7,426 nucleotides of DNA from HyVt-560 sp964577195 (GTDB lineage Bacteria; Pseudomonadota; Gammaproteobacteria; UWMA-0217). Both the position numbers and the translations under genes were made by a program. The first letter of the stretch is position 1; the number at the start of each line of letters is the position of its first letter. Positions 1 through 6,413 of the stretch are shown here, one piece after another. Location: the NCBI GenBank assembly GCA_964577195.1, contig CAZNYF010000142.1:1-7426 (forward strand), given 5' to 3'. Under the pieces are notes generated by a model. That model saw nothing but the letters and a program-made list of their open reading frames with translations, was not told the DNA's origin and searched no databases.

Positions 1-1
1 C

Positions 2-3000
2 TTAGTTATTTCTGCGAATTCTCAGCATCACACCCAACCAAAGCATTAGGCCAAAAACCAGGAACCAATCAGCACGTTCATAAAGATGTACCGGATCGCC
101 CGAAACACTACAGCCGCTGCTGGAGCCTTTAGGTCGGTTGGCGGCACCGGCAAAGGCAACACCGCCTAAGCTTCTGACTTCACCATTTTCCACTCCATCG
201 GCATCGTTAGCACCACCGTCGCGGATATTTAGGAAAATACATCGGTTACCCGGCTGTAAGCCAATCTGGAATACACCCGATGCATCGGTACATAATCCGT
301 TTTCGGCCGCTGCTGCTGAACCAATTTCATCACCCGTCGCTGCATCAAAGCTTGACCATTTGCTGGTTGCAAACAGGCGGAAGATAGCGCCTTCCGGGAT
401 ATCTTCATCCATGCGGTAGACGATTTGAATTTGCTCACCAGCATCAACGCCTGTGACGACAAAGTCAGTACAGCCGCCAATACACTGAGCACCACTGTCA
501 GGATTAATGACAGGGTCAGACAGACCCAAGCTTGTCGAATTGATACCTATGCCGGTCTCAATTCCCAATGACACGGCGGTATCACCAGGCAGCAAACTCA
601 ATTCACGCGTTGATAATCTGGTCTGTGCCGAGATACCCGAGACATTAGCAGAATCTTCAGTGGCAGAATTTGTTGCGGCAGAGGCAAGACTAAACCCTCC
701 TGATACAGTGATTGTTTCAACGATGGCTGGCGCATTAGCATCACCACCGCCGAGACTGGGCACATCCAGCGACACTTTACCTTCTAAATGCAGCTCATAA
801 GAGACGTTACCAAAACCGGATGGATCACCATCTGGCACTGTGGCTGTGTAAAAAATGGTGTAAGTATCGCCATCGCTGCAATCACCCTCACAGGTCATGA
901 TCGCGACACTTTCTGCGTTTCGAGTAGCACCCCCATCGACACCGCCGTGAGGGCGTTTAACCAATGGAATCACCGGAATAGAATTCCAGCTGACGCCCCA
1001 GCCTGAGAAATCCAGTAACACATTACCTGCGCCATCATCAGAGATGATCGACACATCGCTGGTGCTTAAAGAAACTCCGGTATTGCCGAAAAACGTCCAG
1101 GGATTATCAATACCAGGAACGATTGGTGCAGAAGTTGCCGATTGTGTGGTGGTAAGCGCTAACCCCTGATTACCCGCAAGACCCACATAGATCCAGCCTC
1201 CCGGTCCTGCTGCTTCCATCGCAAACCATGAACCTGCACCTACCTCTGGTTTAACTGTCGCACTGGCACCCGGATTAATCGACAGAATCGAAGCCGGATC
1301 CAGAATCGCCGCTGAAGCATCGGCTACGGTGACATTGATCGTGCCTTCGTTGGAAGTGCCGCCATCATTGTCGTTAACCGTAAAAGTGAAGCTGTCCGCA
1401 CCCAGAAAACCCGCATTCGGTGTATAAGTAATTGCACCGGTTGACGCATCAACGGTTGCGGTACCATTTTCAGGCTGAGTGACAATCGCAACCGAAGTGG
1501 CATCAAGCTCCCCGTCTGCATCGGAAACACCTGCTAGCGGATCAATCACTGTGCTCGAACTGGTCGCTGAATTCAGAGTCGCCGAGACATCAGCTGCTTC
1601 TGGTACTGCATTGACCACGTCGACAGCGACTGTGGCTGAGTTTGATACTGAGCCATCAATATCATTCACGGTGTAGTCAAAACTATCGCTACCAGAGAAA
1701 CCCGTTACCGGCGTATAGGTGACTGTGCCGGTAGCTGCGTCAACTTCAGTGGTGCCGTTAGCGCCATCCGTTGCTGTAACCGTTGTCGGATCCAAACCGC
1801 CGTCGTCAGTATCGTTATCCAGAACAGCGACGCTGGCAGAGGTATTTCTACCCACTGTTAATGTATCCGCTATCGCGACTGGAGCCTCATTGATGCGCAC
1901 TGTCACTGTAGCGATATTTGAAATTTCACTTTTCGGATCGGTAAAGGTGTAAGTAAAGCTATCGGAACCCGTTGCGCCGGCTGCCGGGGTATAGGTCACA
2001 ACCCCTGTTGAATTAACCGAGACACTACCACTTCCACCCTCTGTTTCTACGGTGGAGCCATCAATGGCATCGTCGCCATCCACATCATTGCCAAGAACAT
2101 CTATTTCAATGGTTTGACCGGCTGATGCAACAACAGTGTCATCATTCGCAATCGGTGCAATATTACCTTCGCGGACACGGATCGTAATCGTACCCTCAGC
2201 AGATTCCAGGCCGGTATTGTCCTTAACGGTATATGTCACCTCGCAAGACTCTTCAATCGCCGCGCCATCCGCGTAGGTTACGACACCCTCATCGCTAGCA
2301 AAAACTACGCCACCACCGGTACAGTTGTCAGAGAAACCCAGGCTTGAAAAATCAACCGTGTCATTGCCCTGGGGATCAGTCACTTTGCCACTTAAATCAA
2401 TGGTTGTTCTGCCGCCAGTCGCCAACGCACCATGTGCAATGCTTGCAACGGGAGCATCTTCACTAATCTCACGTGGTTGATCAGGATCAGCTGGCGCTAT
2501 AACGGGTGGCTCTGTGGTGCCGCCACCGCTTGCAGTCGATGCAATTTCGCCTTCCAGATGGATATGGTATTTCACCCCATCAAAGCTCGTTCCGGATCCC
2601 TGTGGCACTGTCGCGGTGTAATCCAATATATAACTATCGCCATTTTCACAAGTAGCGCCGCAAACCATCAACGCTTCACCATCAGCGTTTGCCAGATCAC
2701 CATCTGCACCAGGTTGCGCGCCACCCGACATGGGTATGTTCGCAATTCCGTTCCAGGCGATACTCCAGCCAGAAAAGTCCAGCGAGACCTTACCGGAGCC
2801 ATCGTCATTTAAAATCGTTGGAGCCGAGGTGGTTTGATGCAAACCAAAATTAGCAAAGAAAATCCACGGATTATCAATGCTCGACTTAATAACTTCGGCA
2901 GTTCCACCAGCGGTTTCAGCGGCCTGAGCCGTGCCAATGGTGACACCATCCTTACCTTCAACACCGGTATAGACCCAAGCACCTGGACCGAGTGATTCCA

Positions 3001-3223
3001 TCGCAAACCAGGAACCGGTTCCATTAGGTGGCCGTGTAAACCCGCCTTCCGCCTCTGTAACACTCAAAGTTGCGCTATCACTGAGTTCAGCCAATGACAC
3101 ATTGGGAGAAAACCACAAAGCAGCAACTGCCAAAAGAGAATATCTAACCATCGGGTTTTTTTTCATTCGAAGTTTGTACATGTCATGGGCTCTATAAAAT
3201 TTTCTAAATACTGGATTAATCAT
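2..3223 (-). CDS. Large exported Ig/cadherin-repeat surface protein with choice-of-anchor U-like region and Cys-containing C-terminal sorting signal
   Basis: 1073 codons, complete (TAA at 2-4). Residues about 20-45 form a signal peptide: a KK-rich start, a LLAVAALWF core, and a likely cut after SLA45. Then follow a ~160-residue domain (66-226), a Thr/Pro/Gly linker, four Ig/cadherin-like repeats (253-350, 354-443, 446-537, 540-634), a second copy of the first domain (661-817), and a region (about 866-1026) whose DGGANDADGVENG motif matches choice-of-anchor U domains. The end has GSSSGC (Cys1038), a hydrophobic helix (about 1051-1067) and RIRRNN, the tripartite layout of sorting signals such as JDVT-CTERM. 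Family knowledge predicts cleavage by a membrane protease and display on the cell surface. Asp-rich turns (VLGNDVDGDD, VLDNDTDD) suggest Ca2+ binding. The start is uncertain: Met20 (codon 3164-3166) gives a normal signal peptide, while Met1 adds 19 residues, and neither has a clear ribosome binding site. An adhesin or matrix role is inference; the binding partner is unknown. Confidence 0.88.
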   Translation of the reverse strand: MINPVFRKFYRAHDMYKLRMKKNPMVRYSLLAVAALWFSPNVSLAELSDSATLSVTEAEGGFTRPPNGTGSWFAMESLGPGAWVYTGVEGKDGVTIGTAQAAETAGGTAEVIKSSIDNPWIFFANFGLHQTTSAPTILNDDGSGKVSLDFSGWSIAWNGIANIPMSGGAQPGADGDLANADGEALMVCGATCENGDSYILDYTATVPQGSGTSFDGVKYHIHLEGEIASTASGGGTTEPPVIAPADPDQPREISEDAPVASIAHGALATGGRTTIDLSGKVTDPQGNDTVDFSSLGFSDNCTGGGVVFASDEGVVTYADGAAIEESCEVTYTVKDNTGLESAEGTITIRVREGNIAPIANDDTVVASAGQTIEIDVLGNDVDGDDAIDGSTVETEGGSGSVSVNSTGVVTYTPAAGATGSDSFTYTFTDPKSEISNIATVTVRINEAPVAIADTLTVGRNTSASVAVLDNDTDDGGLDPTTVTATDGANGTTEVDAATGTVTYTPVTGFSGSDSFDYTVNDIDGSVSNSATVAVDVVNAVPEAADVSATLNSATSSSTVIDPLAGVSDADGELDATSVAIVTQPENGTATVDASTGAITYTPNAGFLGADSFTFTVNDNDGGTSNEGTINVTVADASAAILDPASILSINPGASATVKPEVGAGSWFAMEAAGPGGWIYVGLAGNQGLALTTTQSATSAPIVPGIDNPWTFFGNTGVSLSTSDVSIISDDGAGNVLLDFSGWGVSWNSIPVIPLVKRPHGGVDGGATRNAESVAIMTCEGDCSDGDTYTIFYTATVPDGDPSGFGNVSYELHLEGKVSLDVPSLGGGDANAPAIVETITVSGGFSLASAATNSATEDSANVSGISAQTRLSTRELSLLPGDTAVSLGIETGIGINSTSLGLSDPVINPDSGAQCIGGCTDFVVTGVDAGEQIQIVYRMDEDIPEGAIFRLFATSKWSSFDAATGDEIGSAAAAENGLCTDASGVFQIGLQPGNRCIFLNIRDGGANDADGVENGEVRSLGGVAFAGAANRPKGSSSGCSVSGDPVHLYERADWFLVFGLMLWLGVMLRIRRNN
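773..1243 (-). repeat. Duplicated ~160-residue domain, copy 2 (C-terminal)
   Basis: Residues 661-817 of the large surface protein. It repeats the landmarks of copy 1: SWFAME (665-670), IDNPW (705-709), LDFSGW (737-742), CxxxC (C778, C782) followed by DGD, YTATVP (792-797) and HLEG (812-815). It is a few residues shorter than copy 1 because of a gap before IDNPW. The copies are clearly homologous but diverged, so the duplication is old and not an assembly artefact. Confidence 0.85.
1322..2467 (-). repeat. Four tandem Ig/cadherin-like repeats
   Basis: Residues 253-634 of the large surface protein, with units of about 90-98 residues. The last three share the hallmark TYTP...G..G.DSF.YT..D (about 408-430, 500-523 and 597-619) and start with a short Ala-Pro/Pro-Glu-Ala segment, as in bacterial cadherin-like Big_9/VCBS-type repeats. 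The first unit (253-350) is divergent and carries a cysteine pair (C301, C327) that the others lack. Asp-rich loops near the start of the units are typical Ca2+ sites. The array probably works as a stalk that separates the two copies of the flanking domain. Confidence 0.85.
2546..3028 (-). repeat. Duplicated ~160-residue domain, copy 1 (N-terminal)
   Basis: Residues 66-226 of the large surface protein. Landmarks in order are SWFAME (71-76), IDNPW (116-120), LDFSGW (148-153), a CxxxC pair (C188, C192) followed by NGD, YTATVP (202-207) and HLEG (222-225). The same landmarks recur in the same order in copy 2. The composition suggests an all-beta extracellular fold, and the two cysteines could form a disulphide. 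I cannot name the family with certainty; similar LDFSGW and YTATVP strings seem familiar from proteins with PEP-CTERM-type anchors, but that is recollection, not a search. Confidence 0.85.
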
Positions 3224-3269
3224 TTGATCAACACTAAATTCATTAACGCATTTTAAAGAAACTTAACTG

Positions 3270-4583
3270 TTACTCATATTTCATCGTCAAACTCATACCA
3301 AATGAATTCTGAAACATTTTAAACGAACCAAAATTAGAACCATCGTCTGAAACATACGTTGGCCCACTTTGCTCATTCTCATACGCGTGTATATAAGAGA
3401 AGTTCAAAAATTTAGTATCCGATAATCCCCAGGTGCCGCCCAAAGTTAAATGACTCTGGGTTGCGGCAGGCGCGAGTAAATTAAATATAATTTCTCGGTT
3501 TTCATCGATTGGGCTCTTGCCATAATTCCAGCCAAAACGGAATGCTAATGACGGACTTAACTCAAAATTCACACCTAATTTAGTGACAACCTGATCATCA
3601 TAACCAAAGCCCAAGCCTTCTCTTTGCCCAAGCTGCTGTGTATTCGGATCAAGCGAACCACTGGGATCACCAGCAAGATTCGGCCCAATATTACTGATCG
3701 AGCGTACGCCGGTATAAAAGGTTTTAGAGATATCAAAAGCAAAAGTAAAAGGACCTAGTCCATAACTAATGCCGATGCCTGCGTTTGCCGGAATATCCAA
3801 ATCTCCGTTTTCGGCAAATAATTCCTCATATTCTTTATATTCTGACATATCAACTTTTGATGAATACACCAGACCCACCTTCATATTACCGTAATCACCC
3901 AGCCAACCAATTCGAGCACCAAAACCGTAGCTCCAATCCTCGCCTTGATTAGAGAAATCCTGATTGGTTCCAGAAGTCTGCGTAAAAGGATCAAACAAAT
4001 CCAGACCATTAGCACTGAACCGTCCAATCGCCGTAATTAAAGATAAACCCAAAGCATTTACTTTATCCGAGGATTGCCAGGCAACTGTCGGATTAATTTC
4101 CATAATTAATAAATTAACACCTAACTCATCATTAATTTTAGGTGCTAACGCTGGATCGCCGGTACCTGCGGCGGCAGCTTGAAAAAAGTTCTTGTCGTAG
4201 ACGCTTGCTCCACCGCCCAGCGCACCACCATTAATACTGTAGGTCAGTCCACCATCATTTTTAAAGATACGTCCAAACGAGGGCATCGGATAAACATTAT
4301 CAATCCCCCATTCGTCATTGTGGCTCTCTGCAGTGACAGAGCCTAAGCGACCTTCTGCAATCGGGATAAAAAGATCACCACCAATATCAAGCTGAGCCTT
4401 CATGCCAGCCGTCGTTGCAGGATTAGCAAATCCGGACAATGAATCCAGACGGGTTGCGATGCCGACGCCGCCCATACCACGAGAGATATTTCCTGAACCG
4501 ATCAAGAAAAGACCATTGGTTGCATGTGCGAGTGGCGATGCTCCAAAAATAGCAGTGGCAAGCAGTAGATTTCTTCCTCTCAT
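3270..4583 (-). CDS. FadL/OmpP1-like outer-membrane beta-barrel protein
   Basis: 437 codons, TAA stop. The signal peptide is MRGRNLLLATAIFGASPLAHA, with a likely cut after Ala21. The mature protein begins TNGLFLIGSGNISRGMGGVGIA, followed by LDSLSGFANPA; this matches the N-terminal hatch of the FadL/TodX/OmpP1 family (TNG, then SRGMGG.G.A, then an NPA motif). The rest alternates hydrophobic and polar residues with many Gly and aromatic residues, as expected for a long barrel, and 437 residues is normal for the family. FadL proteins carry hydrophobic molecules such as long-chain fatty acids or aromatic hydrocarbons across the outer membrane; the substrate here is unknown. The start is well supported by AGGAG 10 nt upstream (minus strand of 4594-4598). 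The last residue is Glu (LTMKYE) and not the usual terminal aromatic. The gene lies 46 nt upstream of the surface-protein gene on the same strand and is probably cotranscribed with it. Confidence 0.88.
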   Translation of the reverse strand: MRGRNLLLATAIFGASPLAHATNGLFLIGSGNISRGMGGVGIATRLDSLSGFANPATTAGMKAQLDIGGDLFIPIAEGRLGSVTAESHNDEWGIDNVYPMPSFGRIFKNDGGLTYSINGGALGGGASVYDKNFFQAAAAGTGDPALAPKINDELGVNLLIMEINPTVAWQSSDKVNALGLSLITAIGRFSANGLDLFDPFTQTSGTNQDFSNQGEDWSYGFGARIGWLGDYGNMKVGLVYSSKVDMSEYKEYEELFAENGDLDIPANAGIGISYGLGPFTFAFDISKTFYTGVRSISNIGPNLAGDPSGSLDPNTQQLGQREGLGFGYDDQVVTKLGVNFELSPSLAFRFGWNYGKSPIDENREIIFNLLAPAATQSHLTLGGTWGLSDTKFLNFSYIHAYENEQSGPTYVSDDGSNFGSFKMFQNSFGMSLTMKYE

Positions 4584-4602
4584 TGGCGATTTACTCCTGA
4601 TA

Positions 4603-4623
4603 TCTAGAATTTATCTCTAGAAT
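4603..4623. repeat. Direct repeat of TCTAGAAT, possible operator
   Basis: TCTAGAAT occurs at 4603-4610 and again at 4616-4623, separated by 5 nt (13-nt period). Each copy contains the palindrome TCTAGA. The pair lies in the 5' region of the FadL-like gene, overlapping the predicted transcript start and the -10 candidate, which is a normal place for a repressor site. No known regulator motif is recognised. Confidence 0.35.
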
Positions 4624-4650
4624 ATAATCTAAGATGAGGATAATTAAAAG
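4614..4650 (-). promoter_or_regulatory. Possible promoter of the FadL-like gene
   Basis: On the minus strand a TATATT hexamer (plus-strand 4621-4626) sits where a -10 box would give a transcript start near 4614, about 30 nt before the ATG at 4583 and ahead of its AGGAG site. The best -35 candidate at 17-nt spacing (TTTTAA) is poor, so this call rests mostly on position and AT-richness. Confidence 0.3.
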
Positions 4651-4695
4651 TTTTTTCCAAATCTTGAAGTAACATTCCGTGTAAGGAGGCTACCG

Positions 4696-4737
4696 GTGAA
4701 ACGTAAAAAACACCCTTTTGAGTCGCCAGTGGCTTAA
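4696..4737 (+). CDS. Possible 13-residue peptide ORF (small or leader peptide)
   Basis: GTG start at 4696, TAA at 4735-4737, product MKRKKHPFESPVA. What makes it notable is the consensus Shine-Dalgarno AAGGAGG at 4683-4689, six nt before the GTG, the strongest ribosome binding site in the window. The peptide starts with a basic MKRKK segment. It ends 43 nt before the acetyltransferase ATG and is in a different frame, so it is not an N-terminal extension of that gene. It could be a leader peptide, a small secreted or toxic peptide, or a chance ORF; with 13 codons there is no coding statistic to decide. Confidence 0.3.
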   Translation: MKRKKHPFESPVA

Positions 4738-4780
4738 ACAAAGTTGATAATCTCGGTATCCCTCAAAACAAATAAAATTT

Positions 4781-5287
4781 ATGAGCGTTAATATCCAGCT
4801 GGCCGAGTACGCAAACCCTGTTCATCAGAAACAGCTTATGGATCTCATGCAGTATTACAGCAGAGATACCATGGGTGGCGGACAACCATTGGCAGAATTC
4901 ACTCGCGCCAATCTACTCTCGGCACTGGCAAACATACCCACAGCATTCAGCATTCTCGCCACCTGTGAAGGTAATCCAGCCGGATTGGTCAATTGTTTTG
5001 AAGGCTTTTCTACTTTCGCCTGCCGTCCCTTGATAAATATCCATGATGTCATCGTTAAATCTGAGCATCGCGGACAAAACATTAGCCAGCTGATGCTAAA
5101 GCAAGTCGAACTCATCGCTCGACAACGCGGTGCTTGCAAGCTGACGCTGGAAGTCCTGCAAGGTAATCAAATCGCACAGAATGCGTATGGAAAGTATGGT
5201 TTTAGTGCCTACCAGCTGGGTCCTCCCATGGGACATGCGCTGTTCTGGGAAAAGAAACTAAGTACCCGCGGAACGCAGACAAACTGA
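4781..5287 (+). CDS. GNAT-family N-acetyltransferase
   Basis: 168 codons, a usual length for a single-domain GNAT. It should transfer an acetyl group from acetyl-CoA to an amine. The acetyl-CoA-binding motif A is at about 87-106, with IHDVIVKSEHRG then QNISQLML; the classical RGxGxG/A loop reads RGQNIS (97-102), so Asn and Ser replace the usual small residues. The C-terminal motif B region is LTLEVLQGNQIAQNAYGKYGF (about 121-141), typical of the family (N.A..Y.K.GF). No signal peptide, so cytoplasmic. The start has no clear ribosome binding site; an in-frame TAA at 4748-4750 excludes a much earlier start. It is followed after 49 nt by the MacA-like gene on the same strand with no visible terminator. 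The substrate is unknown; self-resistance or modification of the pump's cargo are possible but unsupported. Confidence 0.85.
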   Translation: MSVNIQLAEYANPVHQKQLMDLMQYYSRDTMGGGQPLAEFTRANLLSALANIPTAFSILATCEGNPAGLVNCFEGFSTFACRPLINIHDVIVKSEHRGQNISQLMLKQVELIARQRGACKLTLEVLQGNQIAQNAYGKYGFSAYQLGPPMGHALFWEKKLSTRGTQTN

Positions 5288-5336
5288 TTCAAAGACATAC
5301 ATTCAATCGCTCAATGTTAGTTAGAATGAAACCACA

Positions 5337-6413
5337 ATGAAAAAACTTATCTTTTTTTTACTGCTTTTATCCACAGCCGCAATCGCGACCTGGTTTCACT
5401 ATCAACCGGACGCAGCATTGTCTGTAGAGGTCATTTCTCCGCAACGCGGGCGAATTGAAACGGTCATCAGAGTCACTGGGGATATCGTCAATGACCGTAC
5501 TGTAAAAATGGCTGCACTGGTAGATGGACAAATTAAAAAAATGCCGGTGCGTAAAGGCGACTCCGTTAAAGCGGGACAAATACTAACGGTACTCGACAAA
5601 CGTGAAGCAAACGCACGCTTACAAAAAGCGCGGGCTGAACTGGCTTTGGAAAAGCAATCCATTGATGAATCTTCGCGGCAATTAAAAAGGCTACAAAAAT
5701 TATCAGTCTCTGGCGGCACCACCCAGCAACTACTCGATGATGCCCGGGCTAAAGTGAATACTGCCAAAGCAGGTTATAAAGTTGCAGAAGCAATGCTTAA
5801 AATCGAAACCATTCATCGCGAGAAAACTACTGTGACCGCCCCTTTTGCCGGCGTGATTACCGAAAAAACCACCGAAGTCGGACAATGGATTGAAGCTGGC
5901 ACCGCTTTATTTACTCTGGTTGCTGAAGAAGGTAGAGAGATTGAAGTCAATATTGATGCTGGGGATAGTGCGGCGGTTCGCAGCGAACAGCTGGTTTCCG
6001 TCAGTAGTGATGCTTGGCCTGATTTTAAATGGCAGGAAAAAATCCTGCGAATTGCACCAGCGATTACGGAGACTTCAGACGCGGCGTTAAACACATTTGC
6101 AGTACGAATTTCTTTGGGTAACGACGCACCTCGATTAATGCTGGGTCAACAAGTGGATGCACGAATTCATACAGACAGCCGCGAAGATATTTTAAAATTA
6201 CCCTTTGGTGCCATTATTGAAAAAGAAAGTGGGTCAATGGTCGCTGTGATTCGTAATCAGCGCATTGTTTTACTACCGGTTCAAACCGGTCTGGAAGATT
6301 TCACACACATTGAAATTACCGCTGGCATCACTGAAAACGAGCAAATAATTATTAGCGAAGGGCGTGAATTACAAGAAGGCGAAGCCGTCGCCGCAAAAAA
6401 TAAGCAACCGTGA
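5337..6413 (+). CDS. MacA-like periplasmic adaptor (HlyD/RND membrane-fusion protein) of an ABC efflux pump
   Basis: 358 codons. An uncleaved or cleaved N-terminal membrane segment (residues 4-19, MKKLIFFLLLLSTAAIATWF) places the rest in the periplasm; no lipobox cysteine. Then come a half lipoyl motif (about 55-88, with VDGQIKKMPVRKGDSVKAGQ), a coiled-coil hairpin (about 89-160, rich in Lys, Ala, Gln and Leu), the second half lipoyl motif (163-196, VTAPFAGVITEKTTEVGQWI), a beta-barrel region (about 198-280) and a membrane-proximal domain (about 285-352). This is the layout of MacA, which links a MacB permease to a TolC-type channel. The stop overlaps the start of the ATPase gene (GTGA), supporting one operon. 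The ATG at 5337 has no obvious Shine-Dalgarno. Substrate not inferable. Confidence 0.9.
   Translation: MKKLIFFLLLLSTAAIATWFHYQPDAALSVEVISPQRGRIETVIRVTGDIVNDRTVKMAALVDGQIKKMPVRKGDSVKAGQILTVLDKREANARLQKARAELALEKQSIDESSRQLKRLQKLSVSGGTTQQLLDDARAKVNTAKAGYKVAEAMLKIETIHREKTTVTAPFAGVITEKTTEVGQWIEAGTALFTLVAEEGREIEVNIDAGDSAAVRSEQLVSVSSDAWPDFKWQEKILRIAPAITETSDAALNTFAVRISLGNDAPRLMLGQQVDARIHTDSREDILKLPFGAIIEKESGSMVAVIRNQRIVLLPVQTGLEDFTHIEITAGITENEQIIISEGRELQEGEAVAAKNKQP

Noticed and set aside
1322..2467. Tandem repeats as a DNA-level repeat or CRISPR-like array
   Set aside because: The repetition is at protein level with diverged codons and ~90-residue units; there are no short identical DNA repeats with unique spacers.
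2432..2812. 126-codon ORF on the plus strand inside the large surface-protein gene
   Set aside because: It lies antisense to a well-supported repeat-protein gene; the translation has no recognisable domain and is best explained as a shadow of the repetitive, Gly/Thr-rich coding sequence.
3224..3269. Possible terminator between the FadL-like and surface-protein genes
   Set aside because: No stable inverted repeat followed by a T-run on the minus strand could be found; the short gap is AT-rich only.
4726..4734. GCCAGTGGC-like inverted repeat inside the tiny ORF as a hairpin
   Set aside because: The loop would be a single base and the stem only four pairs, so it is not a credible terminator or attenuator.
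4744..4778. TTGATA ... TAAAAT as a promoter of the acetyltransferase gene
   Set aside because: The spacing between the two hexamers is 23 nt, too long for a sigma-70 promoter, and the -10 would touch the start codon.
5402..5767. 121-codon minus-strand ORF across the MacA-like gene
   Set aside because: Fully antisense to a gene with clear MacA domains, Ser/Arg/Cys-rich shadow translation, no ribosome binding site noted.
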